Shown in pieces: positions 17,969 to 26,974 of a DNA stretch of 64,000 bases. Each line of letters opens with the position of its first letter. Position 1 is the stretch's first letter. Source of the stretch: DASRIA01 sp963768885 (GTDB lineage Bacteria > Actinomycetota > Thermoleophilia > Solirubrobacterales > JBBDJG01). The stretch spans positions 62,001 to 126,000 of the forward strand of contig CAVYJN010000008.1 of NCBI GenBank assembly GCA_963768885.1, read 5' to 3'. Both the position numbers and the translations under genes were made by a program. Below the pieces are notes generated by a model, which saw nothing but the letters and a program-made list of their open reading frames with translations, did not search any database and was not told the origin of the DNA.

Positions 17969-19396
17969 ATGACGCGGCCGTGGGGCGAGGGGCCGCCGCG
18001 CGAATCGTCCCGGCGGTCCTACGCGGACGCGGTCCCGCACCCGTTCTGGCTCGATCCGGGGGCCGCGCCCGCACCTCGTCCACAACTCGAAGGGTCGACC
18101 GAGGCCGACCTCGCGGTCGTCGGCGGGGGACTGAGCGGCCTGTGGGCGGCGCTGCTCGCGAAGGAGGACGACCCTGCCGCGGACGTCGTTCTGCTCGAGG
18201 GCGAAACGGTCGCGTTCGGGGCGACCGGCCGCAGCGGCGGGTTCTTCATGTCATCGCTCACGCACGGCATCGACAACGGCCTCGCGCGGTTCCCGGGCGA
18301 GATGCAGGTGCTCGAGCGCCTCGGCCTCGAGAACTTCGCCGAAACCGCCGCGGCGCTCGAGCGCCACGCGATCGACTGCGACCTCGTGCTGGGCGGCGAC
18401 CTGACCGTGGCGCTCGAGCCGCACGAGGAGGCCTGGCTGGAGCAGGACGCCGAGCAGATGCGGCGCTTCGGGCACGAAGCCGAGCTGCTCGACCGCGAGG
18501 CGGTGCGCGCGGAGGTCGACTCGCCGACCTACCGGGCCGGCCTGTGGCAGCGCAGCGGGGCCGGGATCCTCGACCCGGCGAAGCTCGCGTGGGGCCTCGC
18601 GCGCGCGGCGGCGACCCTCGGCGTGCGCATCCACGAGCGCACGCCCGTCGACGGCGTTCGCGCGGCGGGCGGCGGGGTCGAGGTCGCGACCGCGGGCGGG
18701 CGGGTGCGGGCGCGCCGCGCGCTGCTGGCGACCGGCGCCTTCCGCTCCCCCCTGCCCGAGGTGCGCCGGCGGATCGTGCCGGTGTGGGACTACGTCCTGA
18801 CGACCGAGCCCCTGAGCGCCGCCCGGCGCGCGGCCGTGGGCTGGGCCAACCGCCAGGGCGTCGGGGACGCGGGGAACCGCTTCCACTACTACCGGCTGAC
18901 CGCCGACGGCCGGATCCTGTGGGGCGGCTACGACGCGATCTACGGCTTCGCCAACGACGTGGGCCCGCACCGCGCGCAGCGCGACGCGACGTTCGCGCGG
19001 CTCGCCGAGCACTTCTTCACGACCTTCCCCCAGCTCGAGGGCATCCGCTTCTCGCACCGCTGGGGCGGGCCGATCGACACCTGCAGCCGCTTCTCCGCGT
19101 TCTTCGGGCTCTCGCACCGCGGGCGCGTGGCGTACGCGGCCGGGCACACGGGCCTCGGGATCGGCGCGAGCCGCTTCGGCGCGCGCGTCGCGCTGGACCT
19201 GCTCGCGGGGCGTCGCACCGAGGCGACCGAACTGACCTACGTGAAGCGCCGGCCGCTCCCGTTCCCGCCCGAGCCGCTGCGCTGGGCGGCGATCGAGCTC
19301 ACCCGCAACCGGCTCGCCGCGGCGGACCGCGACGCCGGCCGGCGGGGCCTGTGGCTACGCCTGCTCGACCGGCTCGGACTCGGCTTCGACAGCTAG
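17969..19396 (+). CDS. FAD-dependent oxidoreductase of the DAO/PuuB type
   Basis: 475 residues. The dinucleotide-binding strand DLAVVGGGLSGLWAALLAKE lies near residue 46, followed by the GATGRSGGFF segment common in gamma-glutamylputrescine and related amine oxidases. The C-terminal AYAAGHTGLGIGASRFGA closes the FAD site. These enzymes oxidise secondary amines or D-amino acids, making imine and hydrogen peroxide. ATG 17969 is 7 nt after the sulfatase stop. Whether its substrate is tied to the sulfated compound is unknown. Its last 42 nt overlap the convergent flavin-binding gene. Confidence 0.88.
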   Translation: MTRPWGEGPPRESSRRSYADAVPHPFWLDPGAAPAPRPQLEGSTEADLAVVGGGLSGLWAALLAKEDDPAADVVLLEGETVAFGATGRSGGFFMSSLTHGIDNGLARFPGEMQVLERLGLENFAETAAALERHAIDCDLVLGGDLTVALEPHEEAWLEQDAEQMRRFGHEAELLDREAVRAEVDSPTYRAGLWQRSGAGILDPAKLAWGLARAAATLGVRIHERTPVDGVRAAGGGVEVATAGGRVRARRALLATGAFRSPLPEVRRRIVPVWDYVLTTEPLSAARRAAVGWANRQGVGDAGNRFHYYRLTADGRILWGGYDAIYGFANDVGPHRAQRDATFARLAEHFFTTFPQLEGIRFSHRWGGPIDTCSRFSAFFGLSHRGRVAYAAGHTGLGIGASRFGARVALDLLAGRRTEATELTYVKRRPLPFPPEPLRWAAIELTRNRLAAADRDAGRRGLWLRLLDRLGLGFDS

Positions 19397-19978
19397 GTCG
19401 TCAGCCAGCTCGACCGCCGGAAGGCCGTCGAGGCTGCGCGCGTTCTTCTCGCGCTGGTAGTCGCGCAGCGCGTCCGGGCCGTCCGCTCGAAGCCGCTTCG
19501 ACGCCCATTTCTCCATGTGGGGGCGGTGACCCTCGAAGCTCATCAGCGGCACGCCGTACCCGCACGAGTCCCCGATGCGCATGACGTCGACGCGCACGAC
19601 CGCGCGGCGCGCCTCGGCCACCGCCGGCTGCTCGAAGCCGCAGCGCTCCATCAGCGACTCGAAGCGCGGGTCGTCGGCCACGATCACCTCGCCGCGCCCG
19701 TGCAGGCGCAGGATCCGGGGCGGTCCCTCGGTCGCGCAGAGCATCACCACGATCCGCCCGTTCTCGCGCAGATGCGCGATGGTCTCCGCGCCGCTGCCGA
19801 CGAGGTCCAGGTAGGCGACCGTGCGGTCGTCGAGCACCCGCAGCGTCCCGATCGGCCCCTTGGGCGAGACGTTGACGTGGCCCTCGCCGTCGAGCGGCGC
19901 CGTGGCCACGAAGTACATGTGCTGCTTCGCGATCCATTCGCGCAGCGCCGTGTCGATCGAGTCGAAGACCTTCGCCAT
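19355..19978 (-). CDS. Pyridoxamine-5'-phosphate-oxidase-like flavin protein
   Basis: A 207-residue split-barrel flavin or F420-binding protein. VNVSPKGPIGTLRVLDDRTVAYLDLVGSG-type sequence (residues about 35-65) and GRIVVMLCAT match the FMN-binding fold. It lacks clear pyridoxine-specific residues, so a general oxidoreductase is more likely than PdxH. A TAGGCT box ends 6 nt before the ATG, which indicates a leaderless message. It shares an upstream region of about 55 bp with the divergent SCP2-like gene. Confidence 0.83.
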   Translation of the reverse strand: MAKVFDSIDTALREWIAKQHMYFVATAPLDGEGHVNVSPKGPIGTLRVLDDRTVAYLDLVGSGAETIAHLRENGRIVVMLCATEGPPRILRLHGRGEVIVADDPRFESLMERCGFEQPAVAEARRAVVRVDVMRIGDSCGYGVPLMSFEGHRPHMEKWASKRLRADGPDALRDYQREKNARSLDGLPAVELADDLAVEAESEPVEQA

Positions 19979-20033
19979 CCAACGAGCCTAGCGCGCTCCC
20001 CCGACCACGGAGGTTGGTTAGACTCGCGGCGCG

Positions 20034-20456
20034 ATGGCGGAGTTCGGTTCCGGGCGGGAGTTTCGTGAGGTGATGGACAAGGTGTTCACGATCATGAGCA
20101 CCGATCCCGACATGGGGCCGAAGCTGCGCGACGCGCGGGTCCCGCAGCGGTTCGAGTTCCCCGACCAGGACGCCGTCGTCAACATCACCTTCAACGACTC
20201 GGGCGGCGACCAGAACCTGCGGTGGGTGTGGTCCGACGACGTCGAGTGGAAGCCACAGGTCGAGATGACGATGGACTCCGACGTCGCGAACAAGTACTTC
20301 CAGGGCAAGGAGAACGTGCCCATGGCGCTCGCGCGACGCCGGATCAAGAGCGGCGGCGACGTGAAGGCGGCGCTCAGGCTGATCCCGATCACCAAGCCGG
20401 TGTTCGGCATGTACCGGGCGATGCTCGAGCGCGAGTACCCCCACCTGGTCGTCTAG
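20034..20456 (+). CDS. SCP2 sterol-binding-like protein
   Basis: A 140-residue soluble protein resembling the SCP2 lipid-carrier fold. It has a beta-rich N-half (VVNITFNDSGGDQNLRWVW, with VEMTMDSDVANKYFQGKE) and the helical ending MALARRRIKSGGDVKAALRL typical of that family. It may shuttle acyl chains or sterol-like lipids. An enoyl-CoA hydratase follows after 40 nt on the same strand, which fits lipid metabolism. A TAGACT box ends 9 nt before the ATG. Confidence 0.7.
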   Translation: MAEFGSGREFREVMDKVFTIMSTDPDMGPKLRDARVPQRFEFPDQDAVVNITFNDSGGDQNLRWVWSDDVEWKPQVEMTMDSDVANKYFQGKENVPMALARRRIKSGGDVKAALRLIPITKPVFGMYRAMLEREYPHLVV

Positions 20457-20496
20457 CCGGGGACACCGCTCCCCTCCCGCTCGCCATACTGCGCTT

Positions 20497-21249
20497 GTGA
20501 TGCGCCACGTCTCCGTCGAGCCGAGCGAGAACGTCGCGGTCGTCAGGATCGACCGCCCTCCGGCGAACGCGCTCGACATCGAGCTCGGGTCCGAGCTGCT
20601 CGCGACGGCGGAGGACCTCACGCGGTCGCAGCCGGACGCGGTCGTGATCACGGGCCGGGACGGGTTCTTCTCGGCCGGCCTGGACCTGAATCTCGTGCCC
20701 ACGCTCGACGCGGAGTCGCAGCTCGAGATGGTCGTCGGGGTCAACCGCCTGGTTGCCGCCTGGTACGGGCTCCCGTGCCCCGTCGTGGCCGGCGTGAACG
20801 GCCACGCGATCGCCGGGGGCCTCGTGATCGCCCTGTGCGCCGACTACCGCGTCGGCTCGCAGCAGGGAAAGCTCGGGCTGACGGAGGCCCGCGTCGGCGT
20901 GCCCTATCCCGCCAACGCCCTCGCGGTCGTGACGGCGGAGCTCTCGGCTCCGGTCGCCCGCCTGCTCGTGCTGCGCGCGAACCTGATCGATCCGCGGGAC
21001 GCGCTCGCGCTCGGGGTCGTGGACGAGATCACCGCGCGCGACGCGGTCATGGGCAAGGCGCTCGAGATGGCGGCGGAGCTGGGCGACATGCCCTCGGACG
21101 CCTACGCCACCGTGAAGGCGCAGCTGCGGGGCCCGGCGCTCGCCGAGATGCGGCGGGTGGCCGAGTCGGGCACGGACCCCCTGGCCCACGGCTGGCTCTC
21201 GGCCGAGACCGGCTCCGCCGCTGCGGCCGCATTGGGCGGGGACGGCTGA
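20497..21249 (+). CDS. Enoyl-CoA hydratase/isomerase family protein
   Basis: A 250-residue crotonase-fold protein. The oxyanion-hole segments are present as FFSAGLDLN and NGHAIAGGLVIALCADYR. In typical hydratases two Glu residues sit near the second loop; here one position reads LTEARVGVP, so one acidic residue is retained and the other is not obvious, and isomerase or another crotonase activity is possible. A CATACT box ends 6 nt before GTG 20497, which suggests a leaderless message. A strong terminator follows. Confidence 0.88.
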   Translation: MMRHVSVEPSENVAVVRIDRPPANALDIELGSELLATAEDLTRSQPDAVVITGRDGFFSAGLDLNLVPTLDAESQLEMVVGVNRLVAAWYGLPCPVVAGVNGHAIAGGLVIALCADYRVGSQQGKLGLTEARVGVPYPANALAVVTAELSAPVARLLVLRANLIDPRDALALGVVDEITARDAVMGKALEMAAELGDMPSDAYATVKAQLRGPALAEMRRVAESGTDPLAHGWLSAETGSAAAAALGGDG

Positions 21250-21277
21250 AGCACGCGCGTCCGGCCCCCTGAGCGCG

Positions 21278-21306
21278 GAAGAGCCCGCGCGATGCGCGGG
21301 CTCTTC
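21278..21306 (+). terminator. Intrinsic terminator-type hairpin after the enoyl-CoA hydratase
   Basis: Perfect 13-bp inverted repeat GAAGAGCCCGCGC with a GAT loop, 28 nt after the stop at 21249. It also ends 26 nt beyond the 3' end of the convergent small minus-strand frame (21332), so it may stop transcription from both sides. Confidence 0.82.
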
Positions 21307-21331
21307 TCGGACGTGCTGGTCGTGACCGTTG

Positions 21332-21475
21332 TCAGCGCAGCACCCGCCGTGTAGGGCTCGGCGGCTGCGGGCCGGGTTGAGTCGCGGCCTCGAGCCGTTC
21401 CTTCAACGCGGCGCCACTTGCCGTGCGCGGCTCGTAGGCCGCGAGCTGCTGTTCTGTGATCGGTGCTTCCGCCAT
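21332..21475 (-). CDS. Small 47-residue protein coupled to the propeller gene
   Basis: The TAA of the large secreted protein overlaps this ATG (TAATG). The frame encodes 47 residues starting MAEAPITEQQLAAYEPRT, with LKERLEAATQ in the middle, a Pro-rich stretch and the ending TRRVLR. It is hydrophilic, without signal peptide or membrane segment. Overlapping stop and start imply translational coupling. I know no family for it. It could be a genuine small protein or a chance frame, though the composition looks protein-like. Confidence 0.45.
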   Translation of the reverse strand: MAEAPITEQQLAAYEPRTASGAALKERLEAATQPGPQPPSPTRRVLR

Positions 21476-24162
21476 TAGCGCTTCAGCCTGATCTTGCGCT
21501 TGGCGGTGGTCGTGCCGCCGGACACGTCGGTGGCCACGACGGTCACCGTCGCGGTCACCTTCTTGCCCCCGCGAAGCGCGCGACGCACGGCCCGCAGGGT
21601 CTTGCCGGACAGCTTCAGGCGCAGCCGCACCTGCTTGCCGCTCGACGCGCTGCGCGTGACCGCCCGCAGCTTCAGCGCGCGGCTGGCGCCCGGGAGGGAC
21701 ACCGTCGCCGTGGCCTTCAGCATGCAGGGTGCGGCGCAGCTGCCGTGCACGACGATCGCCTTCTTGGCGAGGACGTGCTGGCTGCTTGCCGCGGCCAGCG
21801 CGAGCACCGGGCTCGTCTTGACGATGACCGGCGGGGTGCTCCCGTTGGCCATCGGCAGGAACGGCGACGTCCCGGGGCCCGGCGTCGGGTCCGGCGTCGG
21901 GTCCGGGTCGGGCGTCGGGTCCGGGTCGGGGTCCGGCGGCCGCGGTGCCACCACCAGCTCGAGCACGGGCCGGTTGGCCGCCGTCGTGTCCTCACGTGAG
22001 GCCAGCTCGAGGCTGTCGCTCGAGGACGAGCGCAGGCCGAGGTTGACCTCGCCGTTGTCGGTGACCAGCGACTTGACGTCGTACTCGACCAGGGAATTGG
22101 CCGCCACTGCCGCCTTGTCGCCCAGCTCGGCGGCGAACGCCGGCCGGTTGGACCACTTGACGCCGGTCTCGGTCCAGCCGCCCGCCGCGGAGTGCAGCGT
22201 CGGGCCGTCGGCGGTGCCGTCGGCCAGCGCGCGGAGCTTCAGCTTCGCGCTCTGCACGATGCCGTCGATGCCCGTGACGTTGAAGCGCAACATGCTCTCG
22301 ACCTTGGGGTTGCCGTCGGTGCGGAGCTTGTTGGACGTCCCGTAGTTCGTGCCCGAGTTCGCCTGCTCGACACGGGCGTCGGCGATCGGCGAGAACCGCA
22401 GCGTCCTGAGGCCGCTGTCGCTGACCGTGATCACGACCGTGTCGGTGCTGGTCGCGGCCTTGGTGTCCGTGACCTGCAGCGTCACCGTGTAGGTGCCGGG
22501 CGTCTCGTAGGTGAACGCCGGGTTGGCGGACGTCGAGTCGTCGAGCAGGTTGTCGCCGTCGAGGTCCCATGCGTAGGTGAGCGTGTCACCCGGGTCCGCG
22601 TCGGTCGACCCGAGACCGCTGAAGTTGACCGTCAGCGGGTTGGGCCCGCCGGTCACGTCAGAGGTCGCGTCCGCCACCGGAGGCGTGTTCGCCACGTTGT
22701 AGCGGATGCGCTGCACGACGTCGTCGCGCTGGTCGATGTAGAGCAGGTCGCCCGTCTGGGAGACCTCGAGGTCCGTGGCGCGCATCGCGAGACCCGCGAA
22801 CGGGATCACGCTACCGCGCTTCGGGAGCCCGTCCGCTCCGGGCAGCAGCGCCCAGATGCAGCTCCGCAGGCGGTCCGCGAAGAACAGCGCCTTGCTGTAC
22901 AGCGGCGGGAACGTCCCTCCTGCCGCCGGGTAGAACGCCGCGCCCGACAGCGTGCTGCCGGCCGGCGACCCGAGGCTGTCCTGCTCGCAGTTCTCACCGG
23001 AGGTGACGGGCAGCTCGTGGTCGTAGCCCCAGTAGGGAGCGCTGACCGCGTTGCCGGCGTCGTACAGGCCCTGACAGATGTTCAGGTTCTGCTCCTCGCT
23101 CTTCGGGCGGATGCGGTTGTACGGGTTGCCGCCCGCGTCGAGGCCTCCCTCGTAGCAGGGCCACCCGAAGTTGCGCACCGAGCTGAAGCTCGAGACGCGG
23201 TTGAACTCCTCCCAGTAGCCGCCGCCGCGGTCCGCCACCCACACGTCGTTGGTGCCGGGCCGGATCGCGACCTCGGTCGCGTCACGGAAGCCGTAGGCGA
23301 GGATGCGCTTGGTGTTCGCGTCGGAGCTGCTGCCGAGCGGGTTGCCCGAGGCGGCCGCGCCGGTCGCGGGGTTGATCCTGATCAGCGAGCCGTCGAGGCC
23401 GACGGGGTCGCCCGAGGTGCGCAGGTCCTGCGAGCGCAGGCGCCCGGCCTCCGAGGTCGGAGGCGTGGGGTTCGCGCCGCCCGGGTCGCCGCATGGGTTC
23501 GCCGGCGTGCCGGCCTGCCCGTAGTCCCAGTACTGCGACGTCGAGCCGTCGCCGCCTGAGGCGTACAGCATGCCGTCGGCGCCGAACTCGAGCCCGCCCG
23601 CAGCGTGTGCCGCGTACTGCTGGCAGTAGTCCTCCACCAGCACCTGCTCCGACGTCATCGTGTCACCGGAGATGGTGAGGCGCGAGATCCTCGAGCCGAC
23701 CATGCAGTTCTCGTCCAGGCCACCCGTCGCCTTCGCGCAGTTGTCGAACGAGCTGGAGCCGCCGTAGACCGGCGGGGTGCCGCCGATCGGGGCGTCGAGC
23801 GTGTAGAAGACGTACACATACGGCTTCCCCGGGAACCCGGGGTCGGCGACGATCGACAGCAGCCCGCGGGCGCCGTAGTTGTGCACCTTCGTGCGAAGGT
23901 CGCCGACCAGCGTCGCGGTCGTGTCGTCGAGGTTGTCGAACGTCCTGATGAGGCCGCTCTTCTCGGCCACGAACACCCGCCCGTTGGGCGCGATGTCGAT
24001 GTCCTGCGGCTTTGCCACGCCCGGCAGGATCGACGTCTGCTCGAATCCTGGCGGCAACGTGACGGCGTCCGCGCCCGCGGGCGTGAACAGAACGACGATG
24101 CATGCCAACACCGTCGCCAAAGCCAACACAAGGTTGACCAACCGTGGTCCCCTGATTGCCAT
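21475..24162 (-). CDS. Secreted glucose/sorbosone-dehydrogenase-type propeller with PKD and DNRLRE domains
   Basis: 895 residues. A Sec signal (LVLALATVLACIVVLF, cleavage near ADA) is followed by a six-bladed beta-propeller of the soluble quinoprotein sugar-dehydrogenase type (PQDIDIAPNGRVFVAEKSG; LLSIVADPGF; GLEFGADGMLYASGGDG; FGWPCYEGG), about 35-480. A PKD domain (TYAWDLDGDN, YTVTLQVTDT) spans about 494-580, a DNRLRE-type domain (LRFSPIADARVEQAN) about 586-735, then a Asp-Pro-Thr linker and a basic C-terminal beta domain. It probably oxidises sugars or binds polysaccharide outside the cell; PQQ binding is inferred. GGGAGGACCC precedes ATG 24162. Confidence 0.88.
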   Translation of the reverse strand: MAIRGPRLVNLVLALATVLACIVVLFTPAGADAVTLPPGFEQTSILPGVAKPQDIDIAPNGRVFVAEKSGLIRTFDNLDDTTATLVGDLRTKVHNYGARGLLSIVADPGFPGKPYVYVFYTLDAPIGGTPPVYGGSSSFDNCAKATGGLDENCMVGSRISRLTISGDTMTSEQVLVEDYCQQYAAHAAGGLEFGADGMLYASGGDGSTSQYWDYGQAGTPANPCGDPGGANPTPPTSEAGRLRSQDLRTSGDPVGLDGSLIRINPATGAAASGNPLGSSSDANTKRILAYGFRDATEVAIRPGTNDVWVADRGGGYWEEFNRVSSFSSVRNFGWPCYEGGLDAGGNPYNRIRPKSEEQNLNICQGLYDAGNAVSAPYWGYDHELPVTSGENCEQDSLGSPAGSTLSGAAFYPAAGGTFPPLYSKALFFADRLRSCIWALLPGADGLPKRGSVIPFAGLAMRATDLEVSQTGDLLYIDQRDDVVQRIRYNVANTPPVADATSDVTGGPNPLTVNFSGLGSTDADPGDTLTYAWDLDGDNLLDDSTSANPAFTYETPGTYTVTLQVTDTKAATSTDTVVITVSDSGLRTLRFSPIADARVEQANSGTNYGTSNKLRTDGNPKVESMLRFNVTGIDGIVQSAKLKLRALADGTADGPTLHSAAGGWTETGVKWSNRPAFAAELGDKAAVAANSLVEYDVKSLVTDNGEVNLGLRSSSSDSLELASREDTTAANRPVLELVVAPRPPDPDPDPTPDPDPTPDPTPGPGTSPFLPMANGSTPPVIVKTSPVLALAAASSQHVLAKKAIVVHGSCAAPCMLKATATVSLPGASRALKLRAVTRSASSGKQVRLRLKLSGKTLRAVRRALRGGKKVTATVTVVATDVSGGTTTAKRKIRLKR
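21881..21945 (-). repeat. Degenerate GGGTCCGG-type repeat coding a Pro-Asp linker
   Basis: Imperfect 6- to 12-bp repetition of GTCGGGTCCGG inside the propeller gene. It encodes PDPDPTPDPDPTPDPTPGP, a rigid extracellular spacer. Such arrays can change length by slippage without loss of frame. Confidence 0.7.
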
Positions 24163-24295
24163 GGGTCCTCCCTGACCTGCCTATGTAGAGGGGCGCCAGC
24201 GGGGGCGCCGATTGCGAATCCGAAGCCCAGCGTAGCTGGGCGCTCAGCGATCGTGCGCGTCGAATTTCGCACCCGCCCGCGCTAGCATCCCGCCC

Positions 24296-25496
24296 GTGGC
24301 AGGGGAACGCACCGCACCGCCCGCCCGAGCCGCGTCGTCGGTCGAGTACCGCCACGCAACGAAGCGCTACCGCGGCCAGGCCGAGCCGGCGATCGACGAT
24401 CTTCTCGCTGACGGTCCCGCCGGCGAGATCTGCGTGCTCGTCGGGCCCGTCGGGCTGCGGCAAGACCACGGCGCTGCGGCTCGTGAACCGCATGATCGAG
24501 CTGAGCGAGGGCGACATCCTGATCGACGGCGAGAGCGTCCGCGCGCGCCCGGCGGCGGAGCTGCGGCGCGAGCATCGGCTACGTGATCCAGCAGATCGGC
24601 CTCTTCCCGCACCTCACGATCGGCGAGAACATCGCCGTCGTGCCGCGCCTGCTCGGCTGGGAGCGGGCGCGGATCGCGCGCGCGGGTCGACGAGCTGCTC
24701 GATCGTGACCGACCTCGGCGCCGACATGCGCGACCGCTACCCGGCGCAGCTGTCGGGCGGGCAGCGCCAGCGCGTCGGGGTCGCGCGCGCGCTCGCGGCC
24801 GACCCGCCGCTGATGCTGATGGACGAGCCCTTCGGCGCGATCGACCCGATCAACCGGGAGCGCCTCCAGAACCAGTTCCTGCGCCTCCAGTCGGAGATCC
24901 GCAAGACGATCCTGTTCGTCACCCACGACATCGACGAGGCGATCAAGATGGGCGACCGCGTGGCCGTCATGCGCAAGGGCGGCGTGCTCGCGCAGTACGC
25001 GACGCCCGCGGAGCTGCTGATGAGCCCGGCCGACGACTTCGTCGAGGACTTCGTCGGCGCCGACCGCGCGCTCAAGCGCCTGTCGCTGCTGCGCGTGCGC
25101 GACATCGACCTCTGGAAGGCGCCGCTCGCGCGCGCGGGCGAGCCGGCGGCCGACGGCGCGCGCGGGCGATCGCGGACGCCGACCTGCCCCACCCGCTCGT
25201 GATCGACGGCGAGGGCCGGCCGCTCGGATGGATGTCGGAGCGCGACCTCGACCGGCGAGCACGGTCCCGCGGCGAGCCCGACTCGCGCCCCGGACCCGGT
25301 GCATCGACCTCGACGACGTCCTGCGCGACGCGCTCTCGGACCTGCTCCAGTCCGACACGCAGTACGGGCCGGTGGTGGACGGGCGCGGGGCGCGTGGTCG
25401 GGCGTGCTCTCGGTGGAGATCATCTCCGACGTTCCTGACCTCGCCGCAGGCCACGATGCACGTCGACGACGTGATGGACGTCGCCGCGGTCGCTGA
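24296..25496 (+). pseudogene. Quaternary-amine/osmoprotectant ABC transporter ATPase (OpuCA/ProV type), frames broken
   Basis: About 400 codons, the normal length for OpuCA. Read through the frame changes it has VEYRHATKRY, a P-loop GPSGCGKTT, Q-loop YVIQQIGLFPHLT, signature LSGGQRQRVGVARALA, Walker B LMLMDEPFGAIDP, switch FVTHDIDEA, and a CBS-like C-terminus (PLGWMSERDL, FLTSPQATMHVDDVMD). At least eight single-base changes are needed, for example near 24450, 24572, 24685, 24695, 25165, 25395 and 25425. Most can be explained as one extra base in a G or C run. Every motif survives, so error or very fresh damage is likelier than old decay. TAGCAT ends 7 nt before the GTG (leaderless). Confidence 0.75.
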
Positions 25497-25498
25497 CC

Positions 25499-26200
25499 GT
25501 GCTCGCGCAGGTCGAGATCCGCGACCGCAGCGAGGCGAGCTGCATCGTCGCAGAACGAGCTCTGCCCGGGCTGGATCGTCGACAACTTCGACCGCTACAC
25601 GGACCCGCTGCTCGAGCACCTGTACCTGACGCTCGCCTCGGTCGCGATCGGCTTCGTGATCGCGTTCGTGCTCGCGCTGGTCGCACGCCGGCGCCGGTGG
25701 CTCGTCGGCCCGATCGTCGGGCTCACCGGCGTGCTCTACACGCTGCCGAGCCTCGCGGTGTTCTTCCTGCTGCTGCCGATCACGGGGCGCGGGTACGACG
25801 ACCGCGATGATCGCGCTCACCGCCTACACGCTCCAGATCATCTTCCGGAACATCATCACCGGGCTCGAGAACGTGCCCGCGGAGGCGCGCGACGCCGGGC
25901 GCGGCATGGGCCTCACCGACCGCCAGCTGCTGTGGCGGGTGGAGCTGCCGCTCGCGATGCCCGGACATCATCGCCGGGCTGCGGATCGCGACGACGAGCA
26001 CGGTCGGGCTCGCGACGCTCGCCGTGTTCGCCGGCGCCGGCGGGCTCGGCGAGCAGATCGTCACCGGGAGCAACATCACGTTCAAGACGGGCGTCGTGGC
26101 GGCCGGCGGGCTGGCGGTGCTGCTCGCGTTCGCGCTCGACGTGATCCTGCTCCTCGTGCAGCGCGCGCTGACGCCGTGGCGGAGGGTGCAGCCCGCATGA
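25499..26200 (+). pseudogene. Osmoprotectant ABC transporter permease (OpuCB/ProW type), frames broken
   Basis: About 233 codons after removing three inserted bases (near 25551, 25793 and 25965). It reads FDRYTDPLLEHLYLTL, several hydrophobic helices (ASVAIGFVIAFVLALV; GVLYTLPSLAVFFLLLP), the cytoplasmic EAA-type loop EARDAGRGMGLTDRQLLWRVELP, and a C-terminal helix ending RRVQPA. It would form half of the membrane channel. The GTG start at 25499 follows the ATPase stop by 2 nt, and its TGA overlaps the next gene's ATG. 702 nt minus three is divisible by three, which supports exactly three insertions. Confidence 0.72.
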
Positions 26201-26927
26201 TCGACTCCGACCTTCACGCTCGCGTTCCTGTCGGACTTCGGCAACGCGCTCGACTTCATCTTCAACACGCGCGAGGCCCAGACCGGCGGCGTGCAGGTCG
26301 GGCGGGATCAACGAGGTGCTCGACTTCACCTGGCAGCACCTGAAGCTGAGCGTTCGCGGCGATCGCGATCGCCTGCGCGGTCGCGATCCCGATCGGGCTC
26401 GCGCTCGGGCACGCGGGAAAGGGCGAGCTGCTCGCGATCAGCGTCTCGAACGTCGGGCGCGCGGTCCCGAGCCTCGCGCTGATCGCGTTCTTCGTCGCCT
26501 ACATCGGCGTCGGGTTCACGAACGTGACGCTGGCGCTCGTGCTGCTCGCGATCCCGCCGATCCTCACGAACACCTACGTCGGCGTGCGGCAGGTCGACCG
26601 CGAGGTGATCGACGCCGCGCGCGGCATGGGCCTGAAGGCACGGCCAGGTGGTCCGGCGGATCGAGCTGCCGCTCGCGCTGTCGTCGATCTTCGGCGGCAT
26701 CCGCACGTCCGCGGTGAACGTGGTCGCGACCGCCACGATCGCGCCGCTCGCGGGTGTGCTGACGCTCGGCGACTACATTCTGAGCGCGAACGTGTACGGC
26801 CCCGACGGCCGACTCGCGGGCGCGCTGCTGGTCGCGGTCCTGGCGATCTCGGTCGAGGTGCTCTTCGCGGCGATCCAGCGTGCGGTCTCGCCCGCGGGGG
26901 CTGCGGGCGGCGACCACCACCGGATAG
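26197..26927 (+). pseudogene. Osmoprotectant ABC transporter permease (OpuCD type), frames broken
   Basis: About 242 codons after removing five inserted bases (near 26212, 26302, 26351, 26645 and 26910). The restored protein has a first helix after HLKLSV, PSLALIAFFVAYIGVG, NTYVGVRQVDREVIDAARGMGLK (EAA-type loop) and APLAGVLTLGDYI. It pairs with the preceding permease, from which it is separated by an ATGA overlap. 731 minus five is divisible by three and ends at TAG 26925-26927; without the last correction the frame would run into the binding-protein gene. All five changes can be read as one extra base in GG, CC, TT or GGG. Confidence 0.7.
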
Positions 26928-26974
26928 GCTCCTCCCGTTCCAGAGCCGTTCCGCCCCCCGAACGAGGAGACAAG

